Assembly (NCBI RefSeq): GCF_000429085.1
Contig: NZ_AUBE01000015.1
Coordinates: forward strand, 124,001 to 188,000
Length of the DNA: 64,000 nucleotides
From: Streptomyces flavidovirens DSM 40150
GTDB lineage: Bacteria > Actinomycetota > Actinomycetes > Streptomycetales > Streptomycetaceae
Direction of reading: 5' to 3'
Every line of letters starts with the position of its first letter. The first letter of the stretch is position 1. Under the pieces are notes generated by a model that had not been told where the DNA came from, made no database searches, and saw nothing but the letters and a program-made list of their open reading frames with translations. Shown here in pieces: positions 1 to 7,322 of this stretch. A program made the position numbers and the translations under genes.

Positions 1-213
1 GGCCAGGTCCGCAACGCCTTCATCCGGGTCGTCAACCAGGCGGACAACAACGAGCTCGCCCGTTACGACCTCTCCGAGGACGCCTCGACCGAGACGGCCA
101 TGGTCTTCGGCGAGCTGTACCGCAACGGCGCGGAGTGGAAGTTCCGCGCCGTCGGCCAGGGGTACGCCTCGGGCCTGCGCGGCATCGCGACGGACTTCGG
201 CGTCAACATCTGA
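1..213 (+). CDS. TerD-family protein (C-terminal part only)
   Basis: The frame is open from the first base to a TGA, so only the last 70 codons are visible and the start lies outside the window. The tail contains NQADNNELARYDLSED, an acidic stretch typical of the Ca2+-binding loops of TerD proteins. It is followed by GELYRNGAEWKFRAVGQGY, the most recognisable block of the family. TerD proteins are small cytoplasmic Ca2+-binding beta-sandwich proteins, linked in bacteria to tellurite resistance and in Streptomyces to calcium-dependent development. A strong hairpin follows the stop, so this is the end of its transcript. The family call is firm; the exact biological role cannot be told from the fragment. 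Confidence 0.88.
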   Translation, partial: GQVRNAFIRVVNQADNNELARYDLSEDASTETAMVFGELYRNGAEWKFRAVGQGYASGLRGIATDFGVNI

Positions 214-225
214 TACGCCGCCTCG

Positions 226-262
226 GGGCTGTCCGCGCCGGCACGCCCGGCCCGGACAGCCC
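226..262 (+). terminator. Hairpin terminator after the TerD gene
   Basis: GGGCTGTCCG at 226-235 pairs perfectly with CGGACAGCCC at 253-262 across a 17-base loop, 13 bases after the stop codon. There is no T-tract, as is usual for Streptomyces terminators. Confidence 0.7.
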
Positions 263-329
263 GGTTCGCCGTGCGCGGTCGGCCGTGACGGAGCCGCGAG
301 TGTCGCCGAACTAACACGGGCATTCTTTA

Positions 330-343
330 TGCAACTTGTTGCA
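330..343. promoter_or_regulatory. Palindrome upstream of the oxidoreductase-PadR pair
   Basis: TGCAAC-TT-GTTGCA lies 32 bases before the ATG of the next gene and is followed by an overlapping GTTG-CA-CAAC. The AT-rich context (CATTCTTTATG) suggests a promoter here. The downstream PadR protein is the obvious candidate to bind it, by inference only. Confidence 0.4.
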
Positions 344-375
344 CAACGGTGCCCGCGTCGACTACACATTGCGGC

Positions 376-2418
376 ATGAGTCCGACGACTGCGTACCCGC
401 GCCTGCTGAGCCCCCTCGACCTGGGCTTCACGACCCTGCCCAACCGCGTGCTGATGGGTTCCATGCACGTCGGACTCGAAGAGGCCGAGCGCGGCTTCGA
501 GCGGATGGCCGAGTTCTACGCGACCCGCGCCCGCGGCGGCGTCGGCCTCATGGTCACCGGTGGCATAGCCCCCAATGACCGCGGCCGCCCCTACCCCGGC
601 GGCGCCAAGCTGACCACCCCCGAGGAGGCGACGCAGCACCGGCAGGTGACGGACGCCGTGCACCGCGAGGGCGGCAGGATCGCGATGCAGATCCTGCACT
701 TCGGGCGGTACGCCTACCACCCCGACCTCGTCGCCCCCAGCGCGATCCAGGCGCCCATCAGCCCGTACACGCCGAACGCCCTGACCGACGCCGAGGTCGA
801 GGAGACCATCGAGGACTTCGTCCGTGCGGCAGGGCTCGCCAAGTCGGCGGGTTACGACGGCGTGGAGATCATGGGGTCCGAGGGCTACCTGATCAACGAG
901 TTCATCGCCGCGCACACCAACCACCGCGACGACCGGTGGGGCGGCTCGTACGAGAACCGCATGCGCTTCCCCGTGGAGATCGTCCGCAGGGTGCGCGAGC
1001 ACGTCGGCCCGGACTTCATCCTCATCTACCGGCTGTCGATGCTCGACCTCGTCCCCGGCGGTTCCTCCCTCGACGAGGTCATCACGCTCGCCCGCGCGGT
1101 CGAGGCGGCCGGTGCGACGATCATCAACACCGGCATCGGCTGGCACGAGGCCCGCATCCCCACCATCGCGACCTCCGTGCCGCGCGGCGCGTACGCCTGG
1201 GTGACGAAGCGGGTCATGGGGTCGGTGAAGATCCCGCTGGTGACGACCAACCGCATCAACACCCCCGAGAAGGCCGAGGAGCTGCTCGCCGACGGCTGCG
1301 CCGACATGGTGTCGCTCGCCCGCCCCTTCCTCGCCGACCCCGACTTCGTCGCCAAGGCCGAGGCCGGCCGCTCCGACGCCATCAACACCTGCATCGGCTG
1401 CAACCAGGCCTGCCTCGACCACACCTTCAGCGGGCTCATCACCTCCTGCCTGGTCAACCCCCGCGCCTGCCACGAGACCGAGCTGGTCCTGACTCCCACC
1501 CGCCGCGCCAAGCGCGTCGCCGTCGTCGGCGCCGGGCCCGCCGGGCTCGCCTGCGCGGTGACGACGGCCGAGCGCGGCCACGCCGTGACGCTGTACGACG
1601 CCTCCGAGGTGATCGGCGGCCAGCTCAACATCGCGCGCAAGGTGCCCGGCAAGGAGGAGTTCAACGAGACGCTGCGGTACTTCCGCAGCCGGCTCGACGA
1701 GCTCGGCGTCGAGCTCCGCCTCGGCACCCGCGCCACCGCCGAATCCCTCACCGCCGCCGGCTTCGACGAGATCGTCCTCGCCACCGGCGTCACCCCCCGC
1801 GTCCCGCGGATCGAGGGCATCGACCACCCCAGCGTCATCAGCTACCTCGACCTCCTGCGCGACGACGCGAAGGCGGGCGACCGCGTCGCGGTCATCGGCG
1901 CGGGCGGCATCGGCTTCGACGTGGCCGAATTCCTCACCGACACGTCCACGGACGCGGACGACGCGGCGAGCCTCAGCCCCGAGGTCTTCTCCGCCCAGTG
2001 GGGCGTCGACATGGAGTACGGCTCACGCGGCGGCCTCCAGGCCCCGGTCCGCGCCCCCCAGACCCGCACCGTCCACCTCATCCAGCGCAAGGCCACCAAG
2101 GTCGGCGCCGGACTCGGCAAGACCACCGGCTGGATCCACCGCACCGAGCTCAAGCACCGCGGCGTCACGATGGTCGCGGGCGCGACGTACGACCGCGTCG
2201 ACGACGAAGGACTGCACCTCACGGTCGACGGCGAGCAGCGGCTGATCCCCGTGGACACGGTCGTGCTGTGCACCGGGCAGGAGCCGCGCCGCGAGCTGTA
2301 CGACACCCTGCTCGCCGCCGGACTGCCCGTGCACCTCATCGGCGGCGCGGACGTCGCAGCCGAACTGGACGCCAAGCGCGCGATCCGGCAGGGAACGGAA
2401 CTCGCGGCCACCCTGTGA
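376..2418 (+). CDS. NADPH-dependent 2,4-dienoyl-CoA/2-enoate reductase-type Fe-S flavoprotein
   Basis: The 680-residue protein has the FadH/2-enoate reductase layout. An old-yellow-enzyme FMN TIM barrel (about residues 10-330, with GRYAYHPDLVAPS and the catalytic-loop region ALTDAEVEE) is followed by a [4Fe-4S] motif C339-x2-C342-x3-C346-x11-C358. An FAD/NAD(P)H-binding half follows, with GAGPAGLACAV near residue 385 and a second dinucleotide site GAGGIGFDVAE. Such enzymes reduce activated C=C bonds of enoyl-type substrates using NAD(P)H in the cytoplasm. The ATG at 376 is chosen because it gives the family N-terminus (MSPTTAYPRLLSPLDLG); a GTG at 349 is in frame but overlaps the putative operator zone. 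The PadR gene starts 24 bases downstream, so the pair is probably an operon under PadR control. The true substrate is unknown. Confidence 0.88.
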   Translation: MSPTTAYPRLLSPLDLGFTTLPNRVLMGSMHVGLEEAERGFERMAEFYATRARGGVGLMVTGGIAPNDRGRPYPGGAKLTTPEEATQHRQVTDAVHREGGRIAMQILHFGRYAYHPDLVAPSAIQAPISPYTPNALTDAEVEETIEDFVRAAGLAKSAGYDGVEIMGSEGYLINEFIAAHTNHRDDRWGGSYENRMRFPVEIVRRVREHVGPDFILIYRLSMLDLVPGGSSLDEVITLARAVEAAGATIINTGIGWHEARIPTIATSVPRGAYAWVTKRVMGSVKIPLVTTNRINTPEKAEELLADGCADMVSLARPFLADPDFVAKAEAGRSDAINTCIGCNQACLDHTFSGLITSCLVNPRACHETELVLTPTRRAKRVAVVGAGPAGLACAVTTAERGHAVTLYDASEVIGGQLNIARKVPGKEEFNETLRYFRSRLDELGVELRLGTRATAESLTAAGFDEIVLATGVTPRVPRIEGIDHPSVISYLDLLRDDAKAGDRVAVIGAGGIGFDVAEFLTDTSTDADDAASLSPEVFSAQWGVDMEYGSRGGLQAPVRAPQTRTVHLIQRKATKVGAGLGKTTGWIHRTELKHRGVTMVAGATYDRVDDEGLHLTVDGEQRLIPVDTVVLCTGQEPRRELYDTLLAAGLPVHLIGGADVAAELDAKRAIRQGTELAATL

Positions 2419-2442
2419 CGTGGACCTGCCTAGGATGCGCTC

Positions 2443-3045
2443 ATGTCCCTCCCGTACGCCATCCTCACCGCACTGCTCGAAAAGCCGTCGTCCGGGCTGG
2501 AGCTGACCCGCAGGTTCGACAAGTCCATCGGCTACTTCTGGTCCGCCACGCACCAGCAGATCTACCGCGAACTGGGCAAGCTGGAGGAGTCCGGCGCGAT
2601 CCGGGCCCTGCCCGGGCCGCGGCAGCCGACGCGGGGACAGAAGAAGGAGTACGAGGTCCTGCCGGCCGGCCGGAACGAACTGGCCGCATGGGTGGCGAAG
2701 ATCGAGGATCCCAAGCCCATCCGTGACGCACTCCTGCTGCGCCTGCGCGCGGCGGGAGTGGTGGGTACGCAGGGCCTGGAGGCGGAGGTGCGACGCCATC
2801 TGACGCTTCACCGGGCGCAGTTGGCGGAGTACCGCGCGATCGAGGAGCGGGACTTCGGGAACGGCAGGGACAGCGAGGGCGACCGGCTGCGGCATCTCGT
2901 CCTGCGCGCCGGGATCGACCTGGAGAACTTCTGGGTGGGCTGGCTGGAAGCGGCGCGTGCGGAGCTCGCGGACATGGGCCCGGGCGTCAGCACGGGCCCG
3001 GACACCGGCACTGATGCGCGTACGGGCCCGGAATCCACGGCCTGA
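2443..3045 (+). CDS. PadR-family transcriptional regulator
   Basis: The 200-residue protein has an N-terminal winged helix (about residues 1-85: ILTALLEKPSSGLELTRRFD, then ATHQQIYRELGKLEESGAIRA and EYEVLPAGRNELAAWV). This is the PadR signature. A C-terminal helical dimerisation region with LRLRAAGVV and RHLTLHRAQLAEYRAIEERDF follows. PadR proteins repress nearby genes and respond to small molecules, often phenolics or drugs. AGGA at 2432-2435 stands 7 bases before the ATG. It follows the flavoprotein gene by 24 bases, so it probably autoregulates that operon. Its stop codon lies inside the loop of a strong terminator. Confidence 0.9.
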   Translation: MSLPYAILTALLEKPSSGLELTRRFDKSIGYFWSATHQQIYRELGKLEESGAIRALPGPRQPTRGQKKEYEVLPAGRNELAAWVAKIEDPKPIRDALLLRLRAAGVVGTQGLEAEVRRHLTLHRAQLAEYRAIEERDFGNGRDSEGDRLRHLVLRAGIDLENFWVGWLEAARAELADMGPGVSTGPDTGTDARTGPESTA

Positions 3046-3064
3046 GTGGATTCCGGGCCCGTAC
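3020..3064. terminator. Bidirectional terminator between padR-type gene and EF-hand gene
   Basis: Perfect 19-base arms (3020-3038 and 3046-3064, beginning GTACGGGCCCGG) enclose a 7-base loop that contains the TGA of the PadR gene. It also lies just beyond the stop of the convergent EF-hand gene, so it can serve both. Confidence 0.85.
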
Positions 3065-3074
3065 CGTACGACGG

Positions 3075-3290
3075 TCAGCCCTTGTTCTGGGACGCCCAGA
3101 ACTCGTCGAAGGTGAGCTTGCCGTCACCGTTGCTGTCATGGGAGTTGATTACGGCCTGGGCCACCGTCTCGGTGACGTAGGGGTCACCGAGCTGCGCCAT
3201 GACGCTCTTGTACTCGACCGCCGAGATCGTGCCGTCCCCGTTGATGTCGTACCGCTCGAAAGCCTTGCGCGCCGACTCGATGTCCGCCAC
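3075..3290 (-). CDS. EF-hand Ca2+-binding protein
   Basis: A 71-residue protein made of two EF-hands. Loop 1 DINGDGTISAVE and loop 2 DSNGDGKLTFDE are both complete 12-residue calcium loops with D/N at positions 1, 3 and 5, Gly at 6 and Glu at 12. No signal peptide is seen, so it acts in the cytoplasm. Such calmodulin-like proteins are common in Streptomyces, but their partners are mostly unknown. The GTG at 3290 is chosen because AAGGGGTGG stands about 5-7 bases before it and it gives the usual VADIESARKAF N-terminus; an in-frame ATG at 3326 would add 12 unlike residues. The upstream region carries an inverted repeat at 3365-3386. Confidence 0.88.
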   Translation of the reverse strand: MADIESARKAFERYDINGDGTISAVEYKSVMAQLGDPYVTETVAQAVINSHDSNGDGKLTFDEFWASQNKG

Positions 3291-3737
3291 TGGATCCACC
3301 CCTTCTGGTGCTGATAGAACCCGCACAGATTATCGGCCCGGCCGCCGGTCCCTGATGGCGCACTGAAGTACCTCCGCAAGTACTTCTCCGCAAAACCTTT
3401 TCCGCACGGGAACAGTGCGTTTTCCGCCCCGGATTGCACAGTTCCGGCCAATACCAGGGGCCACTTCGTCACTCTCTGCCGCCGGGCGATAACTTCATGG
3501 CGTCGCCGCCACACCAGGAGCACAGGGCCCCTCGGGACTAGCGGCGCCAAGGGCGTTCTTCAGTGGACCTCACGACTGACGCAATTCACGTTTCAGCCCT
3601 ATACCCCCAATGCCGCGTCATCTGTTCCGAGGGCAGCCATGCCCCCAGTGACGCCGGCGAACTCAAGCCTCTGCGCGCCGCGCGCGATCAGGCATATGCC
3701 GTCGAAAAACCCGAAGCCTACGGAAGGACTGCGGACA
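3291..3737. other. Divergent intergenic region, EF-hand gene / P450 gene
   Basis: 447 bases with no credible gene. It holds an inverted repeat GAAGTAC-N8-GTACTTC (3365-3371/3380-3386), overlapped by a repeated CTCCGCAA (3373-3380 and 3386-3393). On the minus strand it holds a -10-like GATAAT about 40 bases before the EF-hand start. It must contain promoters for both divergent genes. The P450 ribosome site GGAAGGAC lies at 3722-3729. Confidence 0.5.
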
Positions 3738-4928
3738 ATGACCGACAAGCTGCTTGATTTTCCCCTCTCGCGGCGGGGCGACGTACTTCCCGAAGAGTGT
3801 TCCTGGCTTCGCGAGCAGCAGCCGGTGGCCCGGGTACGCACGCTCACCGGGGACAGTGCCTGGCTGGTGAGCAGTTATCCGCTGGCCAAAAAGGTGCTGG
3901 AGGACGAGCGGTTCAGCCTCAGGGAGACGGCCGCTCCCGGCGTGCCGAAGCAGTACGCGCCGACCATCCCGCCCGAGGTCGTCAAGAACATGGGGCACCT
4001 CGACAGCGCCCGCCTGCGCGGCGCGGTGATGAAGGCGCTCAACCCGCCCACGGGCGGCGGGCTGCACGGCTGGCTGCGCCTCACGGCTGACCGGCTCATC
4101 GACGACCTGATGGCCTGGGGGCCGCCGGTGGACCTGCGAGCGGGGTTCGCCGATCCCTTCTCGGCGGCCCTGCACTGCAAGGTTCTCGGGGTGCCGTTCG
4201 AGGACTGGCCCCGGCTGATGTCGAGCCTGGACATCGCGTTCATGACCAGCGCGCAGCCCTTCGAGGGCTCGCAGCTCAACTGGTACAAGGACGTCGGCTA
4301 CATGGTGGAGCGGCTGAACGCCCCCGCGTCCGAACGCGCGGGCCTGCTGGGAGAGCTGGCCGCGCTGCGGGACGACGCGGAGTCCTCGCATCTGACGGAC
4401 GAGATGCTCGCCACCGTCGCCGCCTCGCTGTTCGGCGCCGGCGCGCTCTCCACGTCCGCGTTCCTGGTGCTCGCCGTGCTCGCGCTGCTGCAACGGCCGG
4501 AGCTGATCGGTTATCTGCGCGCCCACCCGGACCGGATGGGCCGCGCCGTCGACGAACTGCTGCGCTGGAACCTGTCGATCGGCGACGGTCTGCCCCGCCT
4601 CGCCCTCGCCGACGTACAGCTCGGTGACGTGCTCGTCCGCAAGGGCGAACTGGTCCTTGTCCTGGTCGAGGGCGCCAACTTCGACCCGGAGGTCTTCGAG
4701 GACCCCCACATCCTGAACCTGAACCGCGAACACAACCCGCATCTCGCCTTCGGCGGCGGCAAGCACTTCTGCCCGGCCTCGGCGCTGGGCCGCGCGCACG
4801 CGGAGACAGCGCTGGCGGCGCTGGTGGACCGGATGCCGAGGCTGGGGCTCGCGGTCCCGGCGGAACAACTGGTGTGGCGTACGGGCTTCATCAAGCGGCT
4901 GCCGGAGCGGCTGCCGGTGCTCTGGTAG
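3738..4928 (+). CDS. Cytochrome P450 with non-canonical I-helix
   Basis: A 396-residue soluble bacterial P450. The haem loop FGGGKHFCPASALGRAH supplies Cys345, the thiolate ligand, and the K-helix ExxR motif is ELLR at 273-276. The I-helix reads GAGALSTSA (233-241), where most P450s have AGxDT or AGxET. The acidic residue is Leu237 and the usual Thr is Ser238, so the ordinary proton-relay pair is missing. The ATG at 3738 has GGAAGGAC 8 bases upstream. No ferredoxin or ferredoxin reductase gene is adjacent, so it must borrow redox partners. It stands alone in its transcript and converges with the lipoprotein gene. The substrate is unknown; I do not recognise a CYP subfamily. Confidence 0.9.
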   Translation: MTDKLLDFPLSRRGDVLPEECSWLREQQPVARVRTLTGDSAWLVSSYPLAKKVLEDERFSLRETAAPGVPKQYAPTIPPEVVKNMGHLDSARLRGAVMKALNPPTGGGLHGWLRLTADRLIDDLMAWGPPVDLRAGFADPFSAALHCKVLGVPFEDWPRLMSSLDIAFMTSAQPFEGSQLNWYKDVGYMVERLNAPASERAGLLGELAALRDDAESSHLTDEMLATVAASLFGAGALSTSAFLVLAVLALLQRPELIGYLRAHPDRMGRAVDELLRWNLSIGDGLPRLALADVQLGDVLVRKGELVLVLVEGANFDPEVFEDPHILNLNREHNPHLAFGGGKHFCPASALGRAHAETALAALVDRMPRLGLAVPAEQLVWRTGFIKRLPERLPVLW

Positions 4929-4967
4929 GGGCGCCGGGGCACGTAACGGAGACCAAGAGACCTCGCG

Positions 4968-6152
4968 TCAGCGGAAGATGCCCGTGTGGCCCAGTGAGTA
5001 GCGGCCCGGCTGGGGGTAGACCGCGAGGCCGTGCGGGCCGCCGCCGACCGGGATGCGGGCGAGCTGCTCGCCGGTGGTGGTGTCGATGGCGTACACCTCC
5101 GAGTCGTAACGCCCGGACAGCCACAGCACCTTGCCGTCGGCCGAGACACCGCCCATGTCGGGGCTGCCCCCGTCCGGCAGGTGCCACTTCTTCGTCAGCT
5201 TGTTCTTCTTGAAGTCGAAGACGGAGACGGACCCCTCGCCCCGGTTGGAGACGTACATCTCCCTGGAGTCGCGCGAGACGTAGAGGCCGTGGCAGCCCTT
5301 GCCCGTCGGCAGCAGATCGGGGGTGGTGAACTTCTCGCCGTCCAGGACCCACATGCCGTGCGCCATCATGTCGGCGATGTAGATCGTCTTGCCGTCGGGC
5401 GAGATCTTCACGTCCTGCGGCATCGCGCCCTCGAACGGCAGCTTCTGCTGGCCGATGACCTCCATCTTCTCGGTGTCGACCTTGAGGAGCTCGCCGGAGA
5501 ACTCGCAGGAGACGACGAAGTACCGGCCGTCGGCGGAGAAGTCCGCGTGGTTGACGCCCGCGCAGCTCACCGGCACGGTCTTGACGCGGTCCATGGTGTG
5601 CGGGTCGCGGAAGACCAGTTCGCGGTCCATCGACGCCATGACGACGGCGTACTTGCCGTTGGGCGTGAAGTAGAGGTTGTACGGGTCGTGCACCTCCACC
5701 GGCTTGCCCACCGCGCCCGTGGCGGGGTTGATCGGCGTGAGGGTGTGGCCGCGGTTGTTGTTGACCCACAGGGTCTTCATGTCCCACGACGGCACGACGT
5801 GCTGCGGCTGGACACCGACCGGGATCGTCTTGATGACCTTGTACGTCTTGGGGTCGATCACCGACACCGTGTTGGAGTTGGTGTTGGGGACATAGACGCG
5901 GGACGGGAAGTTCTTGACGACCGGCGACAGTTGGTTCGGCCGGTCGGCGGCGTACACGTCCTTGGGGTCGAGCACCGGTGGCATCCCCGGCAGCCCGGCG
6001 GGCGCGGTCTTCTTCACTTCGGCGGGCGACGCCACGCCCTTGGTGCCGCCCGCCTCGGCGGGCCCCTTGCCGTCGGAGTCGGCGCAGCCCGCGAGGGCGG
6101 CGAGGAGGGCGCCGGCGAGCAGCGCGGTCGTACGTCGAATGATCGTCGTCAT
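4968..6152 (-). CDS. YncE/YVTN-type beta-propeller lipoprotein
   Basis: A 394-residue protein with a lipoprotein signal peptide (MTTIIRRTTALLAGALLAALAGC, lipobox LAGC with Cys23). It is then built of about seven WD/YVTN-like blades, for example RVYVPNTNSNTVSVIDPKTYKVIKTIPVG, KTIYIADMMAHGMWVLDG and EMYVSNRGEGSVSVFDF. It should be anchored outside the membrane. Such propellers are binding scaffolds, and no enzymatic residue can be assigned. Conserved-looking Cys/His spots (VSCAGVNHAD, VVSCEFSG, GKGCHG) could bind a metal or a ligand. The start overlaps the stop of the upstream deacetylase gene by 4 bases (ATGA), so the two are translationally coupled and probably act on the same cell-surface material. 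Confidence 0.88.
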   Translation of the reverse strand: MTTIIRRTTALLAGALLAALAGCADSDGKGPAEAGGTKGVASPAEVKKTAPAGLPGMPPVLDPKDVYAADRPNQLSPVVKNFPSRVYVPNTNSNTVSVIDPKTYKVIKTIPVGVQPQHVVPSWDMKTLWVNNNRGHTLTPINPATGAVGKPVEVHDPYNLYFTPNGKYAVVMASMDRELVFRDPHTMDRVKTVPVSCAGVNHADFSADGRYFVVSCEFSGELLKVDTEKMEVIGQQKLPFEGAMPQDVKISPDGKTIYIADMMAHGMWVLDGEKFTTPDLLPTGKGCHGLYVSRDSREMYVSNRGEGSVSVFDFKKNKLTKKWHLPDGGSPDMGGVSADGKVLWLSGRYDSEVYAIDTTTGEQLARIPVGGGPHGLAVYPQPGRYSLGHTGIFR

Positions 6153-6922
6153 CGGGTCAGCAGCTCCGTGGTGGTCACCGCGCGCAGGCCGCGGCGGTCG
6201 AGTTCGTCGAGGAGGGCGGGCAGGGCGGCGACCGTGTCCGCGTAGCCGAAGTGCAGGCTCACCACGGATCCGTTGCGGATTTCCCCGCTGATCTTCCGGG
6301 TGACGGCCGGGGCGCCGGGCGAGGTGAAGTCGAGCGAGTCGACGTCGTACGACAGGACGTGCGGGTAGCCGGCCCGGTGCGCCAGCCGCTGGACGAGCGG
6401 CGTGGCGTACCGGGTGCGCGAAGGCCGGAACCAGGTGCCGATGGAGCCGGTGAGCCGGCGCAGCCGGTCCGCGCAGCCGCTGATCTCGGCGTACGCCTCC
6501 TCCTCACCCATGGCGGAGATGGCGAGGTGTCGCTGGGTGTGGTTGCCGAGGTCGTGGCCGCCGTCGATGATCCGGCGGGCGAGCCGCGGGTGGGCGTCGA
6601 GCCAACTGCCGACCACGAGGACGGTGACGCGGGCGCCGGCCCGCTCAGCCTCGGCGAGTACGGCCTTCGCGGTGGCCGGGTCGCCCTGCCCGTGGAAGGT
6701 GAGGGCGACCCGGCGGCGGTCGCGCGGGCCGTGGGTGATCTGGACGGGCAGGCCGGGGAAGCGGTGGGGGGCGGGGGCCGGGCGTGGCACCGCGGACGGT
6801 ACCGGGGCGGGCGCGGGTGCCGCGGAGTCCGCGTCGCAGCCGGTGGCGAACGCTCCCGCGACGGCCGCCCCGGCCGCTCCGGCTCCGGCGCGCAGCACGC
6901 TGCGGCGGCAGGTCAGTGTCAC
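6149..6922 (-). CDS. Exported polysaccharide deacetylase-fold protein (NodB homology)
   Basis: The 257-residue protein has a Tat-like N-terminus (RRSVLRAGAG) ending in a lipobox-like FATGC, then a proline/alanine linker. The NodB domain starts near residue 60. Family motif 1, normally TFDDG, reads TFHGQGD, so the first Asp (the catalytic base) is a His. Motif 2 is intact (NHTQRH). FRPSRTR, DVDSLDF and VSLHFGYAD correspond to motifs 3 to 5. The family removes acetyl groups from peptidoglycan, chitin or similar glycans. With the altered motif 1, activity or metal use may differ, or the protein may only bind. It is the first gene of a two-gene operon with the propeller lipoprotein. Confidence 0.85.
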   Translation of the reverse strand: MTLTCRRSVLRAGAGAAGAAVAGAFATGCDADSAAPAPAPVPSAVPRPAPAPHRFPGLPVQITHGPRDRRRVALTFHGQGDPATAKAVLAEAERAGARVTVLVVGSWLDAHPRLARRIIDGGHDLGNHTQRHLAISAMGEEEAYAEISGCADRLRRLTGSIGTWFRPSRTRYATPLVQRLAHRAGYPHVLSYDVDSLDFTSPGAPAVTRKISGEIRNGSVVSLHFGYADTVAALPALLDELDRRGLRAVTTTELLTR

Positions 6923-7251
6923 GCGCCCTATTTAAGGGGTAATGCGAGCAAAAGATACCGATTGAGCCAATTCGGGGTCTAGCGGGTCGCCGGTGCTCAG
7001 GTGTCCAACACCCACTTCCGGTATGGATTCACTCGCCCTGGCCCATATTTATGCGGACATTGCCAGGTGAGTGGCTCAGCTCACCTGCGATTCATCGCAG
7101 GAATGCCCAATGTTGCGGCGTTTTGACCCAGTGCGGGCTTTTGGCGCCCTGCTCACCTGTCTGCCATAGTCGGTGCCACGACCCCCATTGACCCGGGCCA
7201 GGTCGCCATCACAAGCGGCCGTGGATCACACCCCCCCGTTCCACGGCGCTC
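6923..7251. other. Intergenic region upstream of the deacetylase operon
   Basis: No protein gene is seen. It contains a family of CAGGTG/CACCTG sites: GCTCAGGTG (6995-7003), an inverted pair CAGGTGAG-N8-CTCACCTG (7064-7087) and GCTCACCTG (7151-7159). On the plus strand, TTGGCG (7141-7146) and CATAGT (7165-7170) are 18 bases apart and could form a vegetative promoter. That promoter would face into the stem-loops at 7218-7300. Confidence 0.45.
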
Positions 7252-7302
7252 CACAAAAGCCCCCGAAGTGCCGCACCCCGGCCCGCAGGGGGCTTTTGTG
7301 CA
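7177..7302 (+). ncRNA. Candidate small RNA (structure-based, tentative)
   Basis: Downstream of the promoter-like pair at 7141-7170 come two stem-loops. One is GCCGTGG/CCACGGC (7218-7224/7241-7247) with a loop holding seven C residues. The other is the 13-base terminator stem at 7252-7300. A C-rich loop followed by an intrinsic terminator is a layout typical of regulatory RNAs that pair with ribosome-binding sites. Nothing proves transcription, and the start near 7177 is inferred only from the promoter spacing. Confidence 0.3.
7252..7300. terminator. Terminator hairpin after the ATP-binding protein gene
   Basis: CACAAAAGCCCCC (7252-7264) pairs perfectly with GGGGGCTTTTGTG (7288-7300), 22 bases past the stop of the minus-strand gene. 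It has T-rich flanks on both strands, so it can also end plus-strand transcription. Confidence 0.8.
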
Positions 7303-7322
7303 TGCCGCGGCATTTCTGAAGG

